Positions 1-5,434 of a stretch of 5,434 nucleotides of DNA are shown piece by piece. The notes beneath the pieces are model-generated. The model made no database searches. It was given only the letters and a program-made list of their open reading frames with translations, and was not told where the DNA came from. Made by a program: the position numbers and the translations under genes. This DNA comes from Bacteroidales bacterium UBA6346 (GTDB lineage Bacteria > Bacteroidota > Bacteroidia > Bacteroidales > UBA932): the NCBI GenBank assembly GCA_002438905.1, contig DJSA01000084.1, positions 1 through 5,434 of the forward strand. Direction: 5' to 3'. Positions within the stretch are counted from its first letter, which is position 1. Each line of letters begins with the position of its first letter.

Positions 1-39
1 TTTTTAACGAAGTATTGTAAAAAACAACATTACATTATT

Positions 40-345
40 ATGAGAATATCCTCGAAATTCAAGGTCCGCTCGATGGCCGGGCAAAACGTTATCATAATGC
101 AGGGCAAATACGGCGGAGACATGACCAAAATAATATCCCTCAACGAGACGTCGCTTTTTCTCTGGAATAAATTCCATGAAATTGAGTTCACACCTGAAGA
201 CGTCACTGCTGCTCTTATCGAAGAGTATGGAATCGACACGCAACTCGCAAAAAAAGATGGGCAGGCATGGTGTGAAAAAATCGCGGAGTGCGGATTGCTT
301 GAAGACGAAAATCTGACGAGGGAGGGCACAGCCGATGTCAGATAA
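40..345 (+). CDS. PqqD family protein (RRE-like peptide-binding protein)
   Basis: A 101-residue protein with the layout of the PqqD family: an N-terminal beta-rich part (about residues 1-34), the hallmark segment ISLNETSLFLWNKF (32-45), an acidic helix start TPEDVTAALIEEYGID (51-66), and a closing helix ending in AECGLLED (82-89). Family knowledge: PqqD and related RiPP recognition elements are small winged-helix proteins that bind the leader of a precursor peptide and present it to a modifying enzyme in the cytoplasm. There is no signal peptide or membrane segment. The ATG at 40 follows an A/T-rich leader (1-39) with no Shine-Dalgarno sequence, as is common in Bacteroidota; no clear promoter box is visible there. 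Its last 11 nt overlap the next gene, so the two are almost certainly translated from one message and probably act together. The substrate is unknown. The family call is strong; a role in peptide maturation is inference. Confidence 0.85.
   Translation: MRISSKFKVRSMAGQNVIIMQGKYGGDMTKIISLNETSLFLWNKFHEIEFTPEDVTAALIEEYGIDTQLAKKDGQAWCEKIAECGLLEDENLTREGTADVR
321..326 (+). promoter_or_regulatory. Ribosome binding site for the HPrK-like gene
   Basis: GGAGGG lies 8 nt before the ATG at 335, inside the end of the PqqD-like gene. It is a good Shine-Dalgarno match, unusual among the genes here, and favours the start at 335 over the in-frame ATG at 365, which has no such site. Because it lies inside an upstream coding region, it may also serve translational coupling or reinitiation. 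Confidence 0.5.
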
Positions 346-1237
346 TCGACATTTGGAATCGACGATGCTGTCAATCGCCGGATTCAGATTTCTCTTCTCT
401 GGAGCCTACCTGTGCTGTTTCATCAAGGCGATGCCCTTTTTCAAGCCATTCGTCATCTCCGGTGCAGATAAAGAGGATTTTGTTGTCTCTGAAGAACTTG
501 AAGAGAAGGACACAGCAGAACTTGCCGGCGAATGCAAGAGGATTGGAAGTTATTTCGATGTTTCCTTCGAGGACATAACCTGCCATTTCTACAGAAATTC
601 AGACACACTCATTTTCCACATGAACGAGGAACACTCAGGGAAGGAACTCTGGGAGACATGGAAAATCGGAGACTCGACAGTGCGGACATCCATAGTGAGA
701 GCCACGGCTACAATGTATAGGTATGCCCTATGGACAGCCGTTAACTTCCTCACCTGTGGACACGGATGCGTTGCTATCCACAGCTCAGCCAACGTCTTTG
801 ACGGAAGAGGGGTAATTTTTCTCGGAGAATCCGGAACTGGGAAAAGCACTCATACTAGGCTTTTGCGAGAGAGATATCCGGAGTCGTTTCTGCTGAACGA
901 TGACAGTCCGTTCGTGAGAGTCATGCCGGACGGGAAAGTTATGGTGTTCGGCTCACCATGGAGCGGGAAGACACCATGCTACAAGGCTGAGTCATATCCC
1001 CTTGCAGCGATTGTACGCCTGAGCCAAGCCCCGTATAACAGGATTCAGAAACTCAATCCCATACAGGCAATAGGCGCGCTGCTGCCTTCTGCACCGCCTG
1101 CGCTGAGCTACACGGAAGAGACTTCCGATGCTGTCTGCAATTACATTTCCGATGTTCTGGCTGAAGTTCCGGTGTGGTCGCTTGAATGCCTCCCGAACAT
1201 TGAGGCTGCGGAACTCTCTCACGATACGATTCTGTGA
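335..1237 (+). CDS. HPr kinase/PEPCK-superfamily P-loop protein, probable serine kinase-like
   Basis: A 300-residue soluble protein. The C-terminal half carries the HPr kinase-like core: AIHSSA (147-152), a Walker A loop GESGTGKST (164-172, with K170 and S171 for nucleotide phosphate and Mg), and NDDSP (188-192), whose paired aspartates match the acidic pair of HPr kinase that holds the metal and the catalytic base. Next is GSPWSGKTPCY (206-216), a motif seen in HPrK-like proteins annotated in Bacteroidota, and VRLSQAPYNRI (227-237). The N-terminal 130 residues are less recognisable and probably form a family-specific domain. True HPrK is a bifunctional kinase/phosphorylase with its own N-terminal domain, which I do not see, so this is a relative and not HPrK itself. 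It overlaps the PqqD-like gene by 11 nt, resembling pairs in which an HPrK-like kinase works with a PqqD-like protein. The substrate is unknown. Alternative start: ATG 365. The stop codon shares its last base with the opposite-strand tRNA gene. Confidence 0.8.
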   Translation: MSDNRHLESTMLSIAGFRFLFSGAYLCCFIKAMPFFKPFVISGADKEDFVVSEELEEKDTAELAGECKRIGSYFDVSFEDITCHFYRNSDTLIFHMNEEHSGKELWETWKIGDSTVRTSIVRATATMYRYALWTAVNFLTCGHGCVAIHSSANVFDGRGVIFLGESGTGKSTHTRLLRERYPESFLLNDDSPFVRVMPDGKVMVFGSPWSGKTPCYKAESYPLAAIVRLSQAPYNRIQKLNPIQAIGALLPSAPPALSYTEETSDAVCNYISDVLAEVPVWSLECLPNIEAAELSHDTIL

Positions 1238-1309
1238 GCCAGCTATGGGAGTCGAACCCACGACCTTCGCGTTACGAATGCGATGCTCTACCAACTAAGC
1301 TAAACTGGC
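1237..1309 (-). tRNA. tRNA-Thr(CGT)
   Basis: Read on the minus strand this 73-nt stretch folds as a full cloverleaf. The acceptor stem is GCCAGTT/AGCTGGC with one G-T pair. The D arm is GCTT/GAGC with loop AGTTGGTA. The anticodon loop is TTCGTAA with anticodon CGT (1274-1276), reading ACG. The variable loop is AGGTC, and the T arm is GTGGG-TTCGACT-CCCAT. G1-C72, C2-G71 and anticodon G35-U36 match known threonine identity elements, and the arm order closely resembles E. coli tRNA-Thr(CGU). Oddities: position 31 is A and 39 is C, a mismatch closing the anticodon loop; the discriminator base is T; and the 3' CCA is not encoded (CAC follows), so it would be added after transcription. The gene is convergent with the HPrK-like gene and shares one base with its stop codon. 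Confidence 0.95.
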
Positions 1310-1349
1310 TTTGGCCTCAATCTGCGGACGATATCCGAAGAAAGGACTG

Positions 1350-1357
1350 CAAAGATA
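1350..1357 (-). promoter_or_regulatory. Bacteroidota-type -7 promoter box for tRNA-Thr
   Basis: On the minus strand TATCTTTG matches the Bacteroidota sigma-ABfr -7 consensus TAnnTTTG exactly. It lies 40 bases before the tRNA 5' end, which would give a leader of about 35 nt. The upstream DNA is A/T-rich, but I see no clear -33 TTTG at the usual spacing. A short inverted repeat (CGGA/TCCG, 1325-1337) falls in the leader. The box is seen directly; promoter function is inferred from consensus and placement. Confidence 0.65.
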
Positions 1358-1438
1358 GTAAATTTTCTGATATTTTTCATTGAATCAAACAAATTTTCCT
1401 CGTTAGCGTTTTTTGTCGTGACGATTTATTATGACTTC

Positions 1439-2917
1439 ATGCCTGGAATGGAAACGAACAGATATAGCGACATACTGATTATAGGGGGCGGAGCTGCAGG
1501 GCTTATGGCCGCTGTCGGAGCCGGTTCCGCCGACAAATTCGCAGAAGATGCGGACTCACAGCGAGGAAGTGCCACAAAGGTGGTGGTTCTTGAAAAAATG
1601 CCGAGAGTCGGACGGAAGATTATGATAAGCGGGAAAGGGCGCTGCAATTTCACGAACATGTCCGAATGGAACGAATTTTCGCAACATGTGCACCCGAAAG
1701 CAGATTTTCTCAAGCCGGCGTTTTATGCCCTGCCGCCGCAGAAGATGATGGAAATGATTGAGAATCACGGATGTCCATGTGTCGTAGAGCGCGGAGAGAG
1801 GGTATTTCCGGAATCTCTCAAGTCCGTTGATGTTGTTGACGTGCTTTTGAAAATGTCCCAGGAGGCAGGCGCAGAGATTGTCACAGGATGCGAAGTCAGC
1901 GACATTGACAGAAATGAAAGCGGGGAATTCATCGTCTCAACAAATCTCGGCGACTTCATCACAAGCAGACTTATAATAACTACAGGCGGACTCTCATACC
2001 CTACCACAGGTTCAACAGGTGACGGCTACAGATGGGCACGGGAGTTCGGGCACAAGATTGAAGGATGCTTCCCGGCTCTCACGGCCATTGTGCCCAAAGG
2101 CTACAAGGCTGACGGGTCTGATGTCCACTCGGCGGTGATGGATGAAGCTGGGGTGGCGGACAGGGAAGGATACAGCGGCCTGAAAGGGCACATTGACAGA
2201 GCCCGTCCGCTCACCGAATGGGGACGTCAGCTTGCAGGAATACAGCTAAAGAATGTGCGGCTCGGCATTGAGATAAACGGAAGCATAGTGGATTCCGAAT
2301 TCGGGGATCTTGACTTCACTGACGGAGGGATAGAGGGACCGATAGGGTTCAGGGTCAGCCGCAAGGCTGTCAAGGCTCTGCTCAACGGGTCAAAGGTGAT
2401 GGGGCACATTGACTTGAAACCTGCGGTCGAGCCGCGGCAGCTGGAGCGCAGGATTGACGAGCTGTGGAAAGAAATTACAGATGACAGACGAAGCTACACC
2501 ATCATACGCGGGAGGCAGACGCTACGCCCATACAAGGATCGATTTGCCGTACTGCTGAGCAAACTGCTGCCCAAGGAACTCATCCGCCCGTTTGCGTCAT
2601 CATTCCAATCACTTGACAGCCGAAGTCTCGGAAAGGCACTGAAGGACTGGAAACTGCCCATTGCCGGGTATGTGGGCTACGAGCGCTGCGTCATCACGGC
2701 AGGAGGCGTCACGCTGGATGAGGTCAACAAAAAAGACCTAGAATCCAAATTGGTTCCAGGCCTTCACTTTGCAGGTGAACTGCTAAATCTTGATGCAGAC
2801 ACAGGCGGGTATAACTTGCAAATAGCGTTCTGCACCGGCTACTTGGCCGGTGTCGGGGCGAAGAAAAAGCGATCTGCATCGTTGGACGTCATGATGAAAT
2901 CCTCACCATCTAATTGA
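1439..2917 (+). CDS. FAD-dependent oxidoreductase, HI0933/YhiN/BaiN family
   Basis: A flavoprotein of 492 residues, counted from ATG 1439. The FAD Rossmann motif IIGGGAAGL is at 14-22, with the ribose-binding glutamate in VVVLEK (48-53). The family signature GRKIMISGKGRCNFTN is at 58-73. A second nucleotide-site motif TTGGLSYPTTGSTGDGY is at 181-197. C-terminal ITAGGVTLDEV (419-429) and FAGELLNLDADTGGYNLQ (444-461) close the FAD site. There is no signal peptide, so it should be cytoplasmic. Characterised relatives have different activities (bile-acid intermediate reduction for clostridial BaiN, aminoacetone oxidation in streptococci), so the substrate cannot be assigned. Most members have about 390-420 residues; the excess here lies in two inserts, about 29-47 and 220-263. 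The start is uncertain: GTG 1418 and ATG 1448 are in frame, and the domain begins just after 1448. A near-match -7 box, TATTTTTC (1371-1378), may be its promoter. It is divergent from the tRNA and convergent with tkt. Confidence 0.88.
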   Translation: MPGMETNRYSDILIIGGGAAGLMAAVGAGSADKFAEDADSQRGSATKVVVLEKMPRVGRKIMISGKGRCNFTNMSEWNEFSQHVHPKADFLKPAFYALPPQKMMEMIENHGCPCVVERGERVFPESLKSVDVVDVLLKMSQEAGAEIVTGCEVSDIDRNESGEFIVSTNLGDFITSRLIITTGGLSYPTTGSTGDGYRWAREFGHKIEGCFPALTAIVPKGYKADGSDVHSAVMDEAGVADREGYSGLKGHIDRARPLTEWGRQLAGIQLKNVRLGIEINGSIVDSEFGDLDFTDGGIEGPIGFRVSRKAVKALLNGSKVMGHIDLKPAVEPRQLERRIDELWKEITDDRRSYTIIRGRQTLRPYKDRFAVLLSKLLPKELIRPFASSFQSLDSRSLGKALKDWKLPIAGYVGYERCVITAGGVTLDEVNKKDLESKLVPGLHFAGELLNLDADTGGYNLQIAFCTGYLAGVGAKKKRSASLDVMMKSSPSN

Positions 2918-2926
2918 CCCCTCCCG

Positions 2927-2970
2927 TCCCCTCGAAGGGGAAGTTGTGCTCCGTGCACACTATCGCACAA
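2927..2970. repeat. Two adjacent perfect inverted repeats, possible dispersed repeat
   Basis: TCCCCT-CGA-AGGGGA (2927-2941) forms a 6-bp stem with a 3-nt loop. It is followed two bases later by TTGTGC (2944-2949) and GCACAA (2965-2970), a 6-bp stem around a 15-nt loop that contains the palindrome GTGCAC (2953-2958). Neither stem is followed by a run of T on either strand, so a standard intrinsic terminator is not supported. The pair starts 10 nt after the oxidoreductase stop. Its composition resembles intergenic repeats seen in Bacteroidota, but no second copy is in this window, so repeat status is inference. Confidence 0.4.
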
Positions 2971-3093
2971 GGCCCACGCTTCGTTGTTCTCCGCACGATG
3001 CTGATGCGTCCTGGTTGGTTGCTGTGGTTTCACCTTTACAATGCTCCTTGCATCTCATCTTTTTCTTCATCTCCGCCTCCAAGTTGCTCTTTA

Positions 3094-3117
3094 CAAGCAA
3101 TTTTCAAACTTTGCTTG
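3094..3117 (-). terminator. Hairpin after transketolase, weak candidate terminator
   Basis: CAAGCAA and TTGCTTG form a perfect 7-bp stem around a 10-nt loop, starting 8 nt after the tkt stop codon. The transcript continues TAAAGAGC, with no U run, so the hairpin may instead protect the 3' end of the tkt mRNA or act with other factors. The stem is seen directly; its role is inferred. Confidence 0.3.
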
Positions 3118-3125
3118 AGGTCTTA

Positions 3126-5162
3126 TCAGAACAGCAGGTCAGTGACTTGGTTGAAGACGTTTTCGGCGGTAAAGCCAAGCTTTTCGTCAAGCACCTTGTA
3201 CGGAGCGGAGAAGCCGAAGCTTTCGAGGCCGAAGACAGTGCCGTTCGAACCGACAAGTCCCTGAAGTGTCACGGGAAGTCCTGCGGTGAGTCCGAAGACA
3301 TTTGCTCCGGCAGGAATCACTTCGTCTTGATAGTCCTCGCTCTGGCTGCGGAACAGCCCTTCTGACGGTACGGACACGATGCGGCAGCGGATGCCCTTCT
3401 CGCGAAGAAGCGCTGCACCGGCAATCAGGGTCGCGACCTCCGAGCCGGATGCCACGAGAACAACTTCGTTCCCGCCAAGTCCGTGATCATGAAGCTTGTC
3501 AGAGCCGGCAACTATATATGCTCCCCTGGAGACCTGCGAGTAGTCATTGTCCTCCGGAAGGCTCTTGATGTTCTGACGTGAAAGAATCAGCGCCGTCGGA
3601 GTCTTCACATTCTCTATAGCGAGTTTCCATGCTTGTGTCGTCTCTTCAGAATCAGCCGGACGGAGTACAAGCATCGAGTTCATCCCATGATGATTCTTCA
3701 GTTTCTCCATCAGACGAATCTGCGCCTCCTGCTCAACAGGCTCATGAGTGGGACCATCCTCACCGACACGGAAAGCGTCATGCGACCAGATGAACTTCAC
3801 AGGAACCTCCATAAGAGCGGCCATTCTGACAGCCGGTTTCATATAATCGGAGAACACGAAGAATGTCGCGCATGCCGGTATCACACCCCCGTGAAGTGCC
3901 ATTCCTATGCAGCAGCAGGCCATAGTGAGCTCAGACACTCCCGCTTGAAAGAACGCCCCGGAGAAATCCCCAGCCTTGAAAGCATGGGTTTTCTTTAGAA
4001 ATCCATCGGTCTTGTCGGAGTTGGAAAGGTCAGCGGATGCCACGACCATGTTCTCGACCTCAATGGCCAGCGTTCCGAGAACGGCAGCCGATGCACCGCG
4101 AGTGGAATCGTCCCTTTTCTGCTGTATCGACTTCCAGTCAATTTCCGGAACTTCTCCGGAAAACCATTTTGACTTCTTTGCTGCAAGTTCAGGGTTCTCA
4201 GCCGTCCAGCTAGCCTCAGCAGCCTTGCGTCCGGCCACAATCCCAAGAAGTTCCTCCCTGCGAGCAGCGTAGATAGCCTCAGTCTCCGGGAATATGACGA
4301 ACGGCTTCTCCGGATCACCTCCGAGAGACTTCACGGTGTTGACATACGCCTCGCCGCCGAGCGGAGCGCCGTGAGTGGCGCAGCAGTTCTCATAGCTTGA
4401 ACCGTCGGCACGCAATGCGCCCTTGCCCATCACGGTGTTGCCGATGATAAGCGTCGGCTTGCCAACGACCTCAAGAGCCTCGTCAAGAGCAGCGCGAATC
4501 TGTTCGACGTCATTTCCGTCGATCTCGATCACATTCCATTTCCACGCCCTATATTTTGCAGCAACATCCTCATTGTCAACGACTGCCGTTTCGGTAGAGA
4601 GCTGGATGCGATTGGAGTCGTAAAACATTATGAGGTTGTCAAGCCCGAGAGTACCGGCTATTCGGCCCGCTCCCTGCGAGATTTCTTCTTGTATGCCGCC
4701 GTCGGAAATGTAGGCGTAGATTCTCTGATTCATCACATCCCCAAGTCGAGCCTTTAGGAACTTGGCCGCGATTGCCGCACCGACCGCGAAGGTATGTCCC
4801 TGGCCAAGCGGTCCGGAAGTGTTCTCGATTCCCCTTTCCACGCAACGTTCCGGATGTCCCGGCGTCGGGCTTCCCCACTGGCGGAACTGCGAGAGCTCAT
4901 CCATAGTGAACTTGCCGGTGAAGGCGAGAGTGGAATAGAGCATCGTGCTCATGTGCCCCGGATCAAGGAAGAAACGGTCACGGCCGTCCCAGAACGGATT
5001 TTCCGGATCATAGACAAGGTATTCGGAGTAGAGCACGTTGATGAAGTCGGCACCGCCCATTGCCCCACCGGGATGCCCGGACTTGGCCTTTTCAACCATA
5101 GAAGCCGCCAACACACGGATGTTGTCGGCGGCTCTATTCATATTTTTAACATCATTCTTCAT
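3126..5162 (-). CDS. tkt: Transketolase
   Basis: A complete 678-residue transketolase, which moves two-carbon ketol units between sugar phosphates in the non-oxidative pentose phosphate pathway (cytoplasm, ThDP and Mg dependent). The N-terminal PP domain shows SGHPGGAMGG (28-37, H30), GPLGQGH (117-123) and the ThDP/Mg motif from SDGG (153-156, D154) to DSN (182-184, N184). In place of the usual GDG the first residue is Ser. The Pyr domain shows the catalytic glutamate in AGVSELTMA (407-415, E411), GEDGPTHEP (467-475, with D469 and H473 at the same numbers as in E. coli TktA) and SRQN (528-531). The C-terminal domain includes ASGSEV (571-576) and ends at the normal family length. I chose ATG 5162 because Bacteroides-type homologues begin a few residues before MNRAADNIR; ATG 5141 is possible. 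The frame stays open to 5282, but that extension is not transketolase-like. tpiA lies upstream in the same direction, so co-transcription is plausible. Confidence 0.96.
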   Translation of the reverse strand: MKNDVKNMNRAADNIRVLAASMVEKAKSGHPGGAMGGADFINVLYSEYLVYDPENPFWDGRDRFFLDPGHMSTMLYSTLAFTGKFTMDELSQFRQWGSPTPGHPERCVERGIENTSGPLGQGHTFAVGAAIAAKFLKARLGDVMNQRIYAYISDGGIQEEISQGAGRIAGTLGLDNLIMFYDSNRIQLSTETAVVDNEDVAAKYRAWKWNVIEIDGNDVEQIRAALDEALEVVGKPTLIIGNTVMGKGALRADGSSYENCCATHGAPLGGEAYVNTVKSLGGDPEKPFVIFPETEAIYAARREELLGIVAGRKAAEASWTAENPELAAKKSKWFSGEVPEIDWKSIQQKRDDSTRGASAAVLGTLAIEVENMVVASADLSNSDKTDGFLKKTHAFKAGDFSGAFFQAGVSELTMACCCIGMALHGGVIPACATFFVFSDYMKPAVRMAALMEVPVKFIWSHDAFRVGEDGPTHEPVEQEAQIRLMEKLKNHHGMNSMLVLRPADSEETTQAWKLAIENVKTPTALILSRQNIKSLPEDNDYSQVSRGAYIVAGSDKLHDHGLGGNEVVLVASGSEVATLIAGAALLREKGIRCRIVSVPSEGLFRSQSEDYQDEVIPAGANVFGLTAGLPVTLQGLVGSNGTVFGLESFGFSAPYKVLDEKLGFTAENVFNQVTDLLF

Positions 5163-5222
5163 AATGCAAAATGCTTGGAAGTAATGGGGTGCATAAAAGA
5201 GGGAGTGCAAGGCTTGCGAAAT

Positions 5223-5264
5223 CTTTTTAACCGGAGCAACCTCCTGGTTGTGAGGATTAAAAAG
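5223..5264. repeat. Composite inverted repeat in the tpiA-tkt gap
   Basis: An outer perfect 8-bp pair CTTTTTAA (5223-5230) / TTAAAAAG (5257-5264) encloses, across a symmetric 6x6 internal loop, an inner 5-bp pair CAACC (5237-5241) / GGTTG (5246-5250) with loop TCCT. On the minus strand the inner loop reads AGGA and the inner stem overlaps AGGAGG. On both strands the T run comes before the stem and the A run after it, the reverse of an intrinsic terminator. It lies about 60 nt before the tkt start, so it could be a 5'-leader element or part of an intergenic repeat. Confidence 0.45.
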
Positions 5265-5305
5265 TTGAGCGTAACGAAGCAATCCGCTTTTAGGCGCCCA
5301 TCACA

Positions 5306-5434
5306 TCAGAATGACTGAGCAATAGCAATGAAGTCATCAGCCTTCAAGGCCGCGCCTCCGATGAGACCGCCGTCGATGTCAGGCTGTGCAAAAAGTTCCT
5401 TCGCGTTTGAAGGCTTGCAGCTTCCGCCGTAGAG
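5306..5434 (-). CDS. tpiA: Triosephosphate isomerase, C-terminal part (cut by window end)
   Basis: The last 42 codons plus TGA of a gene entering from the right edge. The protein starts in view at LYGGSCKPSNAKEL and continues to PDIDGGLIGGAALK, ending in DDFIAIAQSF. YGGS and the GG of DGGLIGGAALK are the C-terminal loops of the TIM barrel that bind the substrate phosphate. The enzyme interconverts dihydroxyacetone phosphate and glyceraldehyde-3-phosphate in the cytoplasm. About 250 residues is usual, so roughly 200, including the catalytic Lys, His and Glu, lie outside the window. It runs in the same direction as tkt, 143 nt upstream of the chosen tkt start, and the two enzymes share glyceraldehyde-3-phosphate. 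No strong terminator separates them. Confidence 0.95.
   Translation of the reverse strand, partial: LYGGSCKPSNAKELFAQPDIDGGLIGGAALKADDFIAIAQSF

Larger units (their letters stand above)
2918..3125. other. Convergent intergenic region, no gene seen
   Basis: These 208 nt separate the ends of the oxidoreductase and transketolase genes. I find no credible coding region: the open frames here merely run on into the antisense of tkt. What it holds is inverted repeats: a C/G-rich hairpin pair at 2927-2970, a short hairpin ATGC/GCAT at 3041-3053 followed on the plus strand by a T-rich stretch (a weak candidate terminator for the oxidoreductase), and a 7-bp hairpin at 3094-3117 next to the tkt stop. 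Confidence 0.6.

Noticed and set aside
40..1237. A lasso peptide gene cluster
   Set aside because: A PqqD-like protein and an HPrK-like kinase both occur in some lasso clusters, but no precursor, transglutaminase-type protease or asparagine synthetase-like cyclase is visible here.
992..1294. A 100-residue minus-strand reading frame
   Set aside because: Its first residues are the translation of the tRNA-Thr gene itself (a well-known false protein pattern ending in VGSTPIAGS), and the rest is antisense to the kinase gene.
2927..2970. An intrinsic terminator for the oxidoreductase
   Set aside because: The stems are good but no T run follows on either strand.
2914..3365. Two overlapping plus-strand frames of 116 and 139 residues after the oxidoreductase
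   Set aside because: Both begin in repeat-like intergenic DNA and run into the antisense of tkt; they have low-complexity composition and no family resemblance.
5163..5282. A 40-residue N-terminal extension of transketolase starting at ATG 5282
   Set aside because: The extra residues do not resemble the start of transketolases, they span an inverted repeat, and the family's usual beginning fits ATG 5162.
4794..5318. A 174-residue plus-strand frame
   Set aside because: It is antisense to the start of tkt and crosses the tpiA-tkt gap; no recognisable domain, and tkt in the opposite direction is unambiguous.
1..5434. CRISPR array, insertion sequence, attachment site or replication origin
   Set aside because: No regularly spaced direct repeats, transposase or integrase motifs, or clustered DnaA-type boxes were seen.

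Overview
The window looks like chromosomal DNA of a Bacteroidales (Bacteroidota) bacterium of medium GC. Three things point there. The transketolase and the triosephosphate isomerase tail read like Bacteroides-type proteins. A tRNA gene has an exact TAnnTTTG-type -7 promoter box (TATCTTTG) and no encoded CCA. Most start codons follow A/T-rich leaders with no Shine-Dalgarno sequence. The genus cannot be set from the sequence alone.

Layout, left to right. Positions 40-1237 (+) hold a two-gene unit: a 101-residue PqqD-like protein (RRE-type peptide-binding fold) overlapping by 11 nt a 300-residue kinase-like protein of the HPr kinase/PEP carboxykinase P-loop superfamily. Positions 1237-1309 (-) hold a tRNA-Thr(CGT) gene whose 3' end shares one base with the kinase stop codon; its promoter lies at 1350-1357. 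Next is a FAD-dependent oxidoreductase of the HI0933/YhiN/BaiN family (about 1439-2917, +), longer than usual because of two inserts. A 208-nt convergent intergenic region (2918-3125) follows, rich in inverted repeats and possibly holding a dispersed repeat. Then come transketolase (3126-5162, -) and the last 42 codons of triosephosphate isomerase (5306-5434, -), separated by 143 nt that contain a composite inverted repeat.

How the genes relate: tpiA and tkt lie in the same direction and both act on glyceraldehyde-3-phosphate, linking glycolysis to the non-oxidative pentose phosphate pathway; they may be co-transcribed. The PqqD/kinase pair is the most open-ended part. PqqD-like proteins bind leader peptides of ribosomally made peptides, and HPrK-like kinases phosphorylate proteins or peptides, so the pair could modify an unidentified peptide or protein. 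No substrate, radical SAM enzyme, protease or transporter is visible, and the window starts 39 nt before the first gene, so this stays a hypothesis. The rest is ordinary housekeeping content.
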